The translations under genes and the position numbers were made by a program. The notes beneath the pieces were generated by a model. It saw only the letters and a list, made by a program, of their open reading frames with translations. It was not told the DNA's origin and did no database searches. Shown here in pieces: positions 44,134-52,284 of a stretch of 64,000 nucleotides of DNA (positions are counted from its first letter, which is position 1; every line of letters begins with the position of its first letter). Location: NCBI RefSeq assembly GCF_001046895.1, contig NZ_CAQI01000024.1, forward strand, positions 1 through 64,000, in the 5' to 3' direction. This DNA is from Pseudarthrobacter siccitolerans. GTDB taxonomy: Bacteria; Actinomycetota; Actinomycetes; Actinomycetales; Micrococcaceae.

Positions 44134-45123
44134 GTGACTCTTCCCCTCTCCATCCTTGACCTGGCAACCATCGGCAAGGGCCAGACGGCGGCGGAGAGCT
44201 TCGCGGGCAGCGTGGCCATGGCGCAGAGCGCCGAGAAACTGGGCTACCGGCGGGTCTGGTACGCCGAGCACCACAACATGTCCTCGATTGCTTCCTCCGC
44301 GACAAGCGTGCTGATCGCCCACGTTGCCGCGCACACCGAAAGCATCCGGCTCGGTGCCGGCGGCGTGATGCTGCCCAACCACTCGCCGCTCACCATCGCC
44401 GAGCAGTTCGGGACCCTGGAAACCCTCCACCCCGGCCGGATCGACCTGGGCCTGGGCCGTGCTCCCGGCAGCGACCAGAACACCATGCGCGCCCTGCGGC
44501 GTGACCCGATGTCCGCGGACAGCTTCCCCCAGGATGTCCTGGAACTGCAGGGATACCTCACCGGTCCCACCCGGATCCAAGGCGTTGAGGCCACCCCGGG
44601 CAAGGGGACCAACGTTCCGCTGTACCTCCTGGGATCTTCCCTGTTCGGCGCGCGGCTGGCCGCCCAGCTGGGGTTGCCGTACGCGTTTGCCTCCCACTTT
44701 GCCCCCAATGCTCTCCAGGACGCCGTAGCCCTCTACCGCCGCGAGTTCAAGCCCTCGGCGCAGCTGGACGCGCCCCACGTCATCGCCGGCGTCAACGTGA
44801 TCGCCGCGGATTCCGCGTCCGAGGCGCAGGCCATGATGCAGGCCACCAAGCGTGCCCGCGTATCCCTGTTCTTCGGCGGTGGCCGGGAATTCACCGACGA
44901 CGAAGCGGACATGATCTTGGATTCCCCGCAGGGCCAGCACGTCTCGCAGATGATGACCTACTCCGCAGTGGGCACACCGGACGCCGTCCTCGATTACCTG
45001 GACGGGTTCGGCCGGCACGCCGACGCCGACGAACTTATCGTGGCGCACCAGAGCACCGGCACGGAGGAACGGCTGCGGTCCGTGGAACTCCTGGCGCAGG
45101 CTGCCGGGCTGGCCCGCGTCTAG
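44134..45123 (+). CDS. LLM class flavin-dependent oxidoreductase (alkanal-monooxygenase-like)
   Basis: A 329-residue luciferase-family protein of the MsnO8 type. It has [16 protein letters not shown] at the start, the [33 protein letters not shown] core, [44 protein letters not shown], and [24 protein letters not shown]. The GTG start at 44134 begins the family sequence; AAAGG lies about 12 bases upstream, somewhat far. The frame is open back to 43585 inside the reductase gene, which is a shadow. It stands alone on the plus strand, divergent from the aldo/keto reductase. Confidence 0.92.
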   Translation: MTLPLSILDLATIGKGQTAAESFAGSVAMAQSAEKLGYRRVWYAEHHNMSSIASSATSVLIAHVAAHTESIRLGAGGVMLPNHSPLTIAEQFGTLETLHPGRIDLGLGRAPGSDQNTMRALRRDPMSADSFPQDVLELQGYLTGPTRIQGVEATPGKGTNVPLYLLGSSLFGARLAAQLGLPYAFASHFAPNALQDAVALYRREFKPSAQLDAPHVIAGVNVIAADSASEAQAMMQATKRARVSLFFGGGREFTDDEADMILDSPQGQHVSQMMTYSAVGTPDAVLDYLDGFGRHADADELIVAHQSTGTEERLRSVELLAQAAGLARV

Positions 45124-45436
45124 TACTTTGGTCCGCCGCCGTGTCACGCCCGGCATCCTTTTGGGAAAGCACGACGGCGGGTTCCCTTGTTCCGTGCGGC
45201 GCGCGCCGACGTCGTGGTCCAAAAGGCTGCCCTGCGTGACGGCGCCGAAGTTTTTCCGCCGGACTTTTACACATACGCAATGCGGGGGACTTTCGGGGGA
45301 AACCGCCGGGGCCGACTATGGGAACTGCCTCTCCTTGGGAATCGCTGGGATTCCCGGGAGGGGCACCAACCGGTAGGCCGCAGGCGATCCCGCGGGCTGA
45401 ATTCCCGGACTGGTCCTTCCGTGAAGGGGTACCTGG
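45124..45436. other. Intergenic leader with dispersed repeat 2, copy 3, and a hairpin
   Basis: 313 bases. AAAAGGCTGCCCTGCGTGAC then GGCGCC at about 45219-45246 is the third copy of the repeat at 5297 and 6303. A hairpin CTCC-TT-GGGAATC/GATTCCC-G-GGAG occupies 45331-45360, about 75 bases before the next start codon. No coding sequence is convincing. Confidence 0.55.
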
Positions 45437-48067
45437 ATGCCGACGCCCTTGAACCAAAGCGTGGCGGATTCCGCGCTGCTCACCCGTTCCCTCCCGTTGG
45501 AGATGCTCCGCGCGTTCGTCCAGTCTGATGCGGCGGACAACGGGCTGACGCCTGCGCTCCTCGCCGAACTCAAAGTACTGGCCCGCGTTCCCGGTCTGCT
45601 GGTGGCCTGCAACTACGGCGGTACCCTGTGCGACGCCGAAGGGATCTCCACCGAAATCCTTCCCTTGGGCAGCGCGGCCATAGCCCTGCGCGCCCTGGCG
45701 GCCCTGCCCAACACCCATGCCGCCATCATCTCGGGGCGATCGCTCCGTGACCTTGCGGCGGTTTCGCGCCTTCCGGTGGAGGTGCATCTCATCGGCTCGC
45801 ACGGCGCGGAATCGGACATGGGCTACGCACACGGCCAGACCCTCGCCACCGAATCTGTCCTGCAAAAGGTCAACGCCGCGCTGAACGAGGCAGTGGGTTT
45901 CCAAAAAGGGATCTGGATTGAACGCAAACCCGTGGCAGTTTCCGTCCACACCCGGCCGGCGCCGCCGGAGGTTGTGGAGTCTGTCACCGAAACGGCCCGG
46001 GAGATCGCCCGGGTCCACGGCCTGTTCTTCATCGTGGACGGCTCAGTGCTTGACCTGTCTGTGGTGGAACCGTCCAAAGCCGAGGCGCTGGAAACACTCC
46101 GCTCCCGGCTCGGGGCCAGTGCAGCCATGTTCGCGGGCGACGCCTACAGCGACGAACTCGCCATCGCCACTCTCCGCGGGCCGGACCTGGGACTGCACGT
46201 GGGCCCGGGGGAGACAAGCGCCGCGCACCGTGTCCGCGACCCCGAATCCTTCGCCCGCGTCCTGGCCCTCCTCTTCGAACTGCGGCGGGCCTGGTTGTTC
46301 GGCGAGGACGCCGTGGGCCTGGAACGGCACACCATGATCGGCAACGGATCCTCCACCGCGCTGCTGACACCCGACGCCAAGATCTGCTGGATGAGCCACC
46401 CGCTGCCGGACTCCGGGTCCCTGTTTGCCCACATCCTGGGCGGGGACGCCGCCGGCCACTTCTCGGTGGAACCGGTCAAGGCCTCCCAGGTGCTGGGCCA
46501 GCGGTATGTGGACAGCACCATGATCGTTGAAACCCGGTGGGCGGACGTCACGGTCACGGACTACCTGGAGCCCGCCCCGGACGGCATCACAAGCCTGGTC
46601 CGGGTGCTCTCCGGCAACGGAGCCGCCAGGATCGTCTTCGCTCCCCGGCCGGACTACGCCAACGCCCCGTTCAGCATGGAAGCCCGCGGCAGTGAACTGC
46701 ATGTGGTGGGTACGTCGGAACCGATCATCCTGTTCGCGCCCGGCGTGACCTTCAGCATCACCTCGGACGGCCGCCACGCCACCGCCACTGCATCCGTGAA
46801 CCTGCAGGACGGGCCCGTGGTGCTCAACCTGCGCTGCGGCGACACCGAACCGCAGCCTGCGGACCCGGACGGGGAAACGGAGCGGCGGGCGGAGGTGGCC
46901 CTTCATGCCCGGCAGTGGGTGCAGCGGCTTGCCCTGCCTTCAGTTAAGCCTTCCCTGGTGCGGCGCTCCGCCCTGGTGCTCCGGGCCCTGGTGCATGAAC
47001 CCACGGGCGCCGTCCTCGCGGCCCCCACCACGTCACTGCCTGAAGGTATCGGCGGGACCAGGAACTGGGACTACCGGTACTGCTGGCTGCGGGACGGATC
47101 CATGACCGTCAACGCGCTGGTGGACCTCGGCTCCACAGCGGAGGCCGCCGGATTCCTCGGCTGGCTGGGACGGATCCTCGAACACGCGCCCGGCCCCGAA
47201 TGGCTGCACCCCCTGTACTCGGTGACGGGCGCCCCGCTCTCCACGGAAGCCGTCGTCGACAGCCTCCCCGGATACGCCGGCTCCCGCCCTGTCCGGATCG
47301 GCAATGCCGCGGACCACCAGGTACAGCTGGACGTCTTCGGGCCCGTTGCGGAACTGATCCATACCTTGAGCGAGCGGGAAGGCATGCTCGCCGATGACCA
47401 CTGGGATCTGATGGCCCAGATGGCCTCGGCCGTCCTGGCCCGCTGGCACGAACCCGACCATGGCATCTGGGAGGCCCGGCGGGCAGCGCGCCACCACGTC
47501 TATTCCAAGGTGATGTGCTGGGTGACCCTTGACCGCGCGTTGCGGACAGCCGCACGCCACGGCCGGGAGCCGGACCCCGCCTGGGCACCAACTGCAAGCA
47601 CCATCCGGGATGAGGTGCTGCGTGAAGGCTGGGATGAGTCGGCAAATTCCTACACCGTGGCCTACGACAGCCCGGACCTGGATGCCGCCGTCCTGCACAT
47701 AGGCCTATCCGGCCTCCTGGATGTTTCGGACCAGCGATTCCTGGACACCGTCACCGCCGTTGAGCGGGAGCTGCGGGTGGGGCCCACGGTCTTCCGGTAC
47801 AGGTACGACGACGGCCTTCCGGGGCTGGAGGGCGGGTTCCACATCTGCACCACCTGGCTGATTGAAGCCTATGTAGCCGTGGGCCGCATCGACGAGGCCT
47901 GGGACCTGTTCGACCAGTTGGTGAACCTTTTCGGCCCCACCGGGCTGCTGCCCGAGGAGTACGATCCCGGCACGGAGACCCATCTGGGAAACCATCCGCA
48001 GGCGTATTCGCACCTTGGCTTCATCCGCTGCGCCCGGCTCCTGGACGAACACCAGGGCAGGAGATAG
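45437..48067 (+). CDS. Fusion of degenerate trehalose-phosphatase domain and GH15 glycoside hydrolase
   Basis: An 876-residue two-domain protein. Residues about 45-270 are a trehalose-6-phosphatase-like HAD fold: ISGRSLRDLA (motif 2), the VEPSK lysine (motif 3) and GDAYSDELA near 234-242 (motif 4). Motif 1, normally DxDGT, reads N59-Y-G61-G-T: both catalytic aspartates are gone. Residues about 285-870 are a GH15 glucoamylase/trehalase-like part with TRNWDYRYCWLRDGS near 540 and the catalytic-Glu area LLPEEYDPGTETHLGNHPQAYSH. GH15 trehalases occur in mycobacteria. The product may hydrolyse trehalose or another alpha-glucoside, with the HAD part as a binding or regulatory module. ATG 45437 follows GAAGGGG. 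Confidence 0.88.
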   Translation: MPTPLNQSVADSALLTRSLPLEMLRAFVQSDAADNGLTPALLAELKVLARVPGLLVACNYGGTLCDAEGISTEILPLGSAAIALRALAALPNTHAAIISGRSLRDLAAVSRLPVEVHLIGSHGAESDMGYAHGQTLATESVLQKVNAALNEAVGFQKGIWIERKPVAVSVHTRPAPPEVVESVTETAREIARVHGLFFIVDGSVLDLSVVEPSKAEALETLRSRLGASAAMFAGDAYSDELAIATLRGPDLGLHVGPGETSAAHRVRDPESFARVLALLFELRRAWLFGEDAVGLERHTMIGNGSSTALLTPDAKICWMSHPLPDSGSLFAHILGGDAAGHFSVEPVKASQVLGQRYVDSTMIVETRWADVTVTDYLEPAPDGITSLVRVLSGNGAARIVFAPRPDYANAPFSMEARGSELHVVGTSEPIILFAPGVTFSITSDGRHATATASVNLQDGPVVLNLRCGDTEPQPADPDGETERRAEVALHARQWVQRLALPSVKPSLVRRSALVLRALVHEPTGAVLAAPTTSLPEGIGGTRNWDYRYCWLRDGSMTVNALVDLGSTAEAAGFLGWLGRILEHAPGPEWLHPLYSVTGAPLSTEAVVDSLPGYAGSRPVRIGNAADHQVQLDVFGPVAELIHTLSEREGMLADDHWDLMAQMASAVLARWHEPDHGIWEARRAARHHVYSKVMCWVTLDRALRTAARHGREPDPAWAPTASTIRDEVLREGWDESANSYTVAYDSPDLDAAVLHIGLSGLLDVSDQRFLDTVTAVERELRVGPTVFRYRYDDGLPGLEGGFHICTTWLIEAYVAVGRIDEAWDLFDQLVNLFGPTGLLPEEYDPGTETHLGNHPQAYSHLGFIRCARLLDEHQGRR

Positions 48068-48092
48068 TCGGCGTCGGTTATGGGTACCTAGA

Positions 48093-48467
48093 GTGGAGGT
48101 AACAGGGACCCATAAGACTGGCCTGGGGCTGGTGGCCACTCCCACCCTGATTTCCGCCCAGTCCAGCGTTTCCTGGAATGAGCGCGGCGTGGTCACCAGC
48201 ACCAACCTGTTCGCCAGGTCTATTGGTAGCGCACTGGGTGTGGCCGTGTTCGGCGCGGTGGCGAACGCGGTTTATGCGAACTCAGCGGGCGAAGGCGACG
48301 CCCCGGCCGTCGTGGCGGCTTCCGGCGCAGTCTTCCTGGCGGCGCTGGTGGGCGGCATCCTTACCGTGGCGGCGGTGCTGGCGATGCCGGCAGTGAAAGC
48401 GGACGCCGCGGACGCCGGGGAGCCGGTTTCGGACCCCGAAAAAAGCCGGAGCGTTGCTGATACATAG
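48093..48467 (+). pseudogene. C-terminal fragment of an MFS drug-efflux transporter
   Basis: TGLGLVATPTLISAQSSVSW, NERGVVTSTNLFARSIGSAL then GVAVFGA and a last hydrophobic segment match the final two or three helices of EmrB/QacA-type (DHA2) transporters, which normally have 14. Everything before is missing; the region upstream is the end of the TPP-GH15 gene. A GTG at 48093 could start it, but a product of ~125 residues would not be a working transporter. GGTACCTAG occurs at both edges (48083-48091 and 48476-48484). Confidence 0.75.
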
Positions 48468-48480
48468 CTGCCGCTGGTAC

Positions 48481-49608
48481 CTAGCGGGAAGCGCGGAAGA
48501 TGTCCGGCGCCGGCCGGGTGCCGGTGGCGAGGTCCGCGAGGATCCGGCCAACTACGGGCGTGAACTTGAACCCATGCCCGGAGAACCCGGCGCCTATCAC
48601 CACGGGGCCGATCCGGTCCAGGATGAAGTCCTCGTCCGGGGTGGTGGTGTAGGTGCAGCTGATGGCCTCGAATGACTCCGGATCCACGCCCGGCAACCAT
48701 GTCCGCGCGTAATCCTGCAGGGCCGCGAGCTGCACGGGTTCCGGCTCGAAGGACCGCCTGTCCGGATCCACCAGCGGTCCCACACCGTGCCAGCCGGCCT
48801 TGATCCCCTCACCCGGGGTCTGCATCCCGTACACAGGGGAGTACCAGTCCTTATATTCCGCGCCGGTGCCCGGCATGTGGTTGAACCCGGGCCAGACGGC
48901 ACCGGCATCGGCCACGCGGAAGTGTGCGGGCTGCTCCTGGGTGACCCGCAGCTTCGGGATCCGGAGTCCTGCACCGCTGCTGCCAAGGAGTTTCTCCGTC
49001 CAGCCGCCGGCTGTGACCACCACCTGGGCGGCGGTGACCACCTCGATACCGGCGCCGGATTCCAAAGCCAGCCGGACGCCGTCGTCCACCACCTGGAACT
49101 CAACCACTTTGGTGTGGTGCCGGATCTCGGCGCCGCGTGCTGCGGCCAGCCGCTGGAAGGCGGGAAGCGCCGCTTCCGGGTTGAGCTGGCCGCCGTCGGG
49201 CATATGCAGCGCCTGCTGGTCGAACCGGATACCGCGCCAGCGCTCGCCTGCCTCCGCGGGGGACAGGAACTCCGCCCGGATGCCGGCCTCGTTCAGCGCC
49301 GCGGCGACGTCCGGAAGCCGCGGGTCCGGTCCGTGGTTGACGATTCCCGTGCGGGCCAGCAGCGTCGCGCCGCTCTCCTGCTCCAGCTCGTCCCACAGGG
49401 CCAGCCCCTCGGCCAGCATCGCCACGTATTCGGGGCGGTAGTAGCCCGGGTTCAGGTTGCGGGTGCTGCCATGCGAGGCGCCGATCTTGTGCCCCGGTCC
49501 GAACTGCTCCACGAGCGTGACCTGGCGGCCGCGGCGGGACAGCGCCCAGGCGGCGGCCGACCCCATCGCTCCGCCGCCGATCACCACGGTGTCCAGCATC
49601 TTGCCCAT
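48481..49608 (-). CDS. solA: Monomeric sarcosine / N-methyl-tryptophan oxidase family protein
   Basis: A 375-residue flavoenzyme of the MSOX/MTOX family. The FAD fold is LDTVVIGGGAMGSAAAWALSRRG at 5-27, with IGASHGSTRNLNPGYY in the position of the GxSHGxxR block. The covalent-FAD cysteine lies in SCTYTTTPDEDFI near 310, and VVIGAGFSGHGFKFTPVVGRI closes the fold. It oxidatively demethylates an N-methyl amino acid to give formaldehyde and H2O2; whether sarcosine, N-methyltryptophan or another is preferred cannot be told. ATG 49608 has GGGAG 5 bases upstream. The AEC carrier gene upstream ends 10 bases before it. Confidence 0.88.
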   Translation of the reverse strand: MGKMLDTVVIGGGAMGSAAAWALSRRGRQVTLVEQFGPGHKIGASHGSTRNLNPGYYRPEYVAMLAEGLALWDELEQESGATLLARTGIVNHGPDPRLPDVAAALNEAGIRAEFLSPAEAGERWRGIRFDQQALHMPDGGQLNPEAALPAFQRLAAARGAEIRHHTKVVEFQVVDDGVRLALESGAGIEVVTAAQVVVTAGGWTEKLLGSSGAGLRIPKLRVTQEQPAHFRVADAGAVWPGFNHMPGTGAEYKDWYSPVYGMQTPGEGIKAGWHGVGPLVDPDRRSFEPEPVQLAALQDYARTWLPGVDPESFEAISCTYTTTPDEDFILDRIGPVVIGAGFSGHGFKFTPVVGRILADLATGTRPAPDIFRASR

Positions 49609-49618
49609 CAATCTCCCA

Positions 49619-50545
49619 TCACGTCAGCAGCAGCGCTACGCCAATCATCGCCGGAACGGCCACAACGGTAGTAATCAGCACGGTGTCCTTGGCCACGGTG
49701 AGGCCGGTCTTGTACCGGCTGGCGGCCACAAAGACGTTCTGGGCGGTGGGCAGCGCGGACGTGACCACCACGGCGTACAAGGCATGCCCGTCCATGCCCA
49801 CCACGAACCGGGCGAAGAGATACGCCAGCCCCGGCTGGACGGCCAGCTTGAAACCGCTCGCCACCAGGGTGTCCAGGCGCCGTCCCGCAGCCGCCTGCAG
49901 CGGGCGGGTACCGTTCAGGCTCATGCCGAAGGCGATCAGCATGGCCGGAATCGCTGCACCGCCGATCAGGTGGATGGGCTCCATCACCAGCGGCGGGACC
50001 TGCCAGCCGGTACCGGCCACCACCAGGCCCAGCGCGGACCCCACAATCATGGGGTTGCGCAGGATCATCACCACAAAATTCAGGGGCGTGGTCCGGTGCG
50101 CGCTGGTACTGGAGTCCAGGATCATCAGGAACAGCGGCGTGAAGAAGGCCAGCTGGAAGATCAGCAGCGGCGCCACATAGCTCGCATCACCCAGGACATA
50201 TACCGCGATAGGAATACCGAGGTTGGCGGAGTTGGCGAGCGAGGCTGCCATCGAGCTCATCAGGGATTCAGGCAGGGAGCGCTTGAGCCAAAACTTGGCG
50301 ATGCTGAAGAAGATGGCGGCAGTGGCGATGGCGGCCACCGCTGTGACCAAAAGGGGTGCGGCGAATACTTCGGCGAGGCGGGCCTTGCTCAGCGTTTCGA
50401 AGAGCAGCGCGGGGCTGGCCACAAAGAAGGTGAGGGAGCTGAGCACCTGGCGGGCGTTGTCACCAAGGATCTTCCGCCGTCCCACGAACCAGCCCACCAG
50501 GATGATGCACCAGACAACAAAGAAGCCGGCCAGGACACCTAGCAA
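49619..50545 (-). CDS. AEC family transporter (auxin efflux carrier type)
   Basis: A 308-residue membrane protein with about ten helices in two halves. It starts VLAGFFVVWCIILVGWFVGRRKILG and has the family pattern FFVASPALLFETLSKA, NSANLGIPIAVYVLGD in the crossover region, and GGAAIPAMLIAFGMSL in the second half. Bacterial members carry malate, malonate or other organic acids. The start appears to be TTG 50545, since no ATG or GTG gives the full first helix; the assignment is less certain for that reason. It is adjacent to the sarcosine-oxidase-like gene in one unit. Confidence 0.88.
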   Translation of the reverse strand: MLGVLAGFFVVWCIILVGWFVGRRKILGDNARQVLSSLTFFVASPALLFETLSKARLAEVFAAPLLVTAVAAIATAAIFFSIAKFWLKRSLPESLMSSMAASLANSANLGIPIAVYVLGDASYVAPLLIFQLAFFTPLFLMILDSSTSAHRTTPLNFVVMILRNPMIVGSALGLVVAGTGWQVPPLVMEPIHLIGGAAIPAMLIAFGMSLNGTRPLQAAAGRRLDTLVASGFKLAVQPGLAYLFARFVVGMDGHALYAVVVTSALPTAQNVFVAASRYKTGLTVAKDTVLITTVVAVPAMIGVALLLT

Positions 50546-50608
50546 GGGATCACCGGCGGCTTATCCCCCAGGCCGCGGCGGATGTGGGTACCGGGACACA
50601 CGCTCCGG

Positions 50609-51034
50609 TTAGACGGTGGCGTTATTAAGCGCGAAAGGGGGGCGCATCATCCCGGGAGTGAGGCCCTCAGCGGGGTCATTGCCCAACTGGATGATCCGGT
50701 TGTCCGCGTCCACATGGACCACCCGTGGCTCATAGGCCTTGGCCTCTTCGGTGGTCATCTGGGCGTAGGTAATCAGGATGACGAGGTCGTTCTCGTGCAT
50801 GAGGTGCGCCGCTGCACCGTTGATGCCGATGACACCGGAACCCCGCTCGCCCGCGATGGTATAGGTCTCAAGCCGTGCGCCATTGGTGATGTCCACAATG
50901 GACACGAGCTCGCCGGGCAGGATGTCGGCGGCCTCGAGCAGGTCCAGGTCCACGGTGACGGAACCGACGTAGTGCAGGTCGGCGTGCGTGACGGTGGCCC
51001 GGTGGATTTTGGACTTGAACATTGTTCGATTCAT
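50609..51034 (-). CDS. panD: Aspartate 1-decarboxylase
   Basis: A 141-residue pyruvoyl enzyme that makes beta-alanine for pantothenate and CoA. The self-cleavage site is Gly-Ser in [12 protein letters not shown] (about residues 24-25), where Ser25 becomes the pyruvoyl group. The proton-relay Tyr ([12 protein letters not shown]) and [24 protein letters not shown] are as expected. The start [20 protein letters not shown] matches the family. It ends in an extra ~15 residues. No panB or panC is nearby. Confidence 0.97.
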   Translation of the reverse strand: MNRTMFKSKIHRATVTHADLHYVGSVTVDLDLLEAADILPGELVSIVDITNGARLETYTIAGERGSGVIGINGAAAHLMHENDLVILITYAQMTTEEAKAYEPRVVHVDADNRIIQLGNDPAEGLTPGMMRPPFALNNATV

Positions 51035-51217
51035 AACGGCATCAGTCTAGCGCCGGGGGCGCCACGGCGCAGTGACGCAGGGAACACTGACGCTCCCTGC
51101 GCAATGAAGGCGCCCCTGGTGACGCAGGGACCGCTTCTGCGCAGCGACGGGCCGGTTCATGGCGCACATCGGACCGCAGCTTGCCATCCCAGGCAGGGCG
51201 CGTACGACGGCGGCCGG

Positions 51218-52132
51218 TCACTCGGCGTCGTTCCTTGCCACCGCCGCGGCTGCTGCGGCCAGCGTCTCCCTCGCTGCCAGAATGGCCGGCCGCTGGGCGC
51301 TGGAGCGGCGCACGGAGGTGAAGATGGTGCGGTGCGGTTTTCCGGGAAGTTCCAGGAGCTGGGCACTTGTGCCGCGGCCGGTCCACACCAGGTCGGGCAT
51401 CAGGGCCACCGCGTTGCCGGACTCGATCAGGCGGGCCTGGGCCTGCAGGTCCGCGGTTTCAAAACGCACGTCGGGCTCAAAGCCGGCGCTGCGGCAGGCC
51501 TGCTCGGCCCAGTGGCGGGACGCGGCACCCCGCGGCTCCATGACCCAGGCGAGCTCCGCGGTGTCCTCGAGCGAACGGATGGCGGGCCCGCCGTCGGACG
51601 CCGGCGGAACGGCCAGCCGGATGGCGTCGGTGGTCAGCTTGATGCGGTCCAGTTCGGGGTAGCGGGGCGCCGCGTGGCCCGGATACTGTTCGGCGATAAC
51701 AAGGTCGAAGTCGCGCGCCCAGGTTTCGTGCAGGGCCGTTTCCGGCTCGCGCTGGATCATTTCGATCCGGACTTCCGGGTAGGCGGTGCTCATCCTCGTC
51801 AGGGTGTCCGGCATCAGGGCCAGGGCTGCGGACTGGAACACCGCGATCCGGACCGTTCCCGTGACGGTGGTCAGGGAAGCGGCGAGGTCCGCCTCCGCCT
51901 GCTCCATGGTTTCCAGCAGATTGGCCGTATGCGCCACCAGCACTTCGGCCTGCGGCGTGAGCTGGACCCGCCGGCCGGTCTTCCGGAGCAGCTCCACGCC
52001 CACTTCCTTCTCAAGGAGGGCCAGCTGCTGGGATACCGACGACGGGCTGTACTGGAGTGCCTCAGCCACCTCCGCCAGCGTCCCCCGGATGCTTAGTTCC
52101 CGGAGCAGCCTGAGCCGGCGGACGTCAAGCAT
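51218..52132 (-). CDS. LysR family transcriptional regulator (divergent from APC permease)
   Basis: A 304-residue regulator. The winged HTH is LRLLRELSIRGTLAEVAEALQYSPSSVSQQLALLEKEVGVELLRKTGRRVQLT at about 7-60, and the effector domain follows (VRIAVFQSAALALMPDTLTRM onward). The short ALQYSPSSVSQQLALLE form is typical of the actinobacterial subgroup that controls amino-acid exporters or permeases. It is divergent from the permease at 52285 across 152 bases that contain an inverted repeat, so the permease is the likely target. Confidence 0.93.
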   Translation of the reverse strand: MLDVRRLRLLRELSIRGTLAEVAEALQYSPSSVSQQLALLEKEVGVELLRKTGRRVQLTPQAEVLVAHTANLLETMEQAEADLAASLTTVTGTVRIAVFQSAALALMPDTLTRMSTAYPEVRIEMIQREPETALHETWARDFDLVIAEQYPGHAAPRYPELDRIKLTTDAIRLAVPPASDGGPAIRSLEDTAELAWVMEPRGAASRHWAEQACRSAGFEPDVRFETADLQAQARLIESGNAVALMPDLVWTGRGTSAQLLELPGKPHRTIFTSVRRSSAQRPAILAARETLAAAAAAVARNDAE

Positions 52133-52164
52133 GAGGAAATCCTTACCGGAACTAATGAATATAG

Positions 52165-52189
52165 GTTAGAAGTAGTCACTTTATCTAAC
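52165..52189. promoter_or_regulatory. Candidate LysR operator between lysR and the APC permease
   Basis: GTTAGA (52165-52170) and TCTAAC (52184-52189) form an inverted repeat with a 13-base spacer in an AT-rich stretch (TTATCTAACG). The layout, inside a divergent intergenic space, fits a LysR recognition site. Confidence 0.55.
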
Positions 52190-52284
52190 GCAAGCACCCT
52201 TGCATACTGTTGGGACCGAGTTACCCCCGTCACAAGCGATTCTTCGCGCGCCGTGACGGGGAAGCACCCAAGCAGGAGTTCCTG

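Noticed and set aside
51061..51140. Terminator formed by CGCAGGGA/TCCCTGCG between lysR and panD
   Set aside because: The 8-bp stem has a 10-base loop and no T run. A third related word (GACGCAGGGA) follows, so it is more likely a local repeat.
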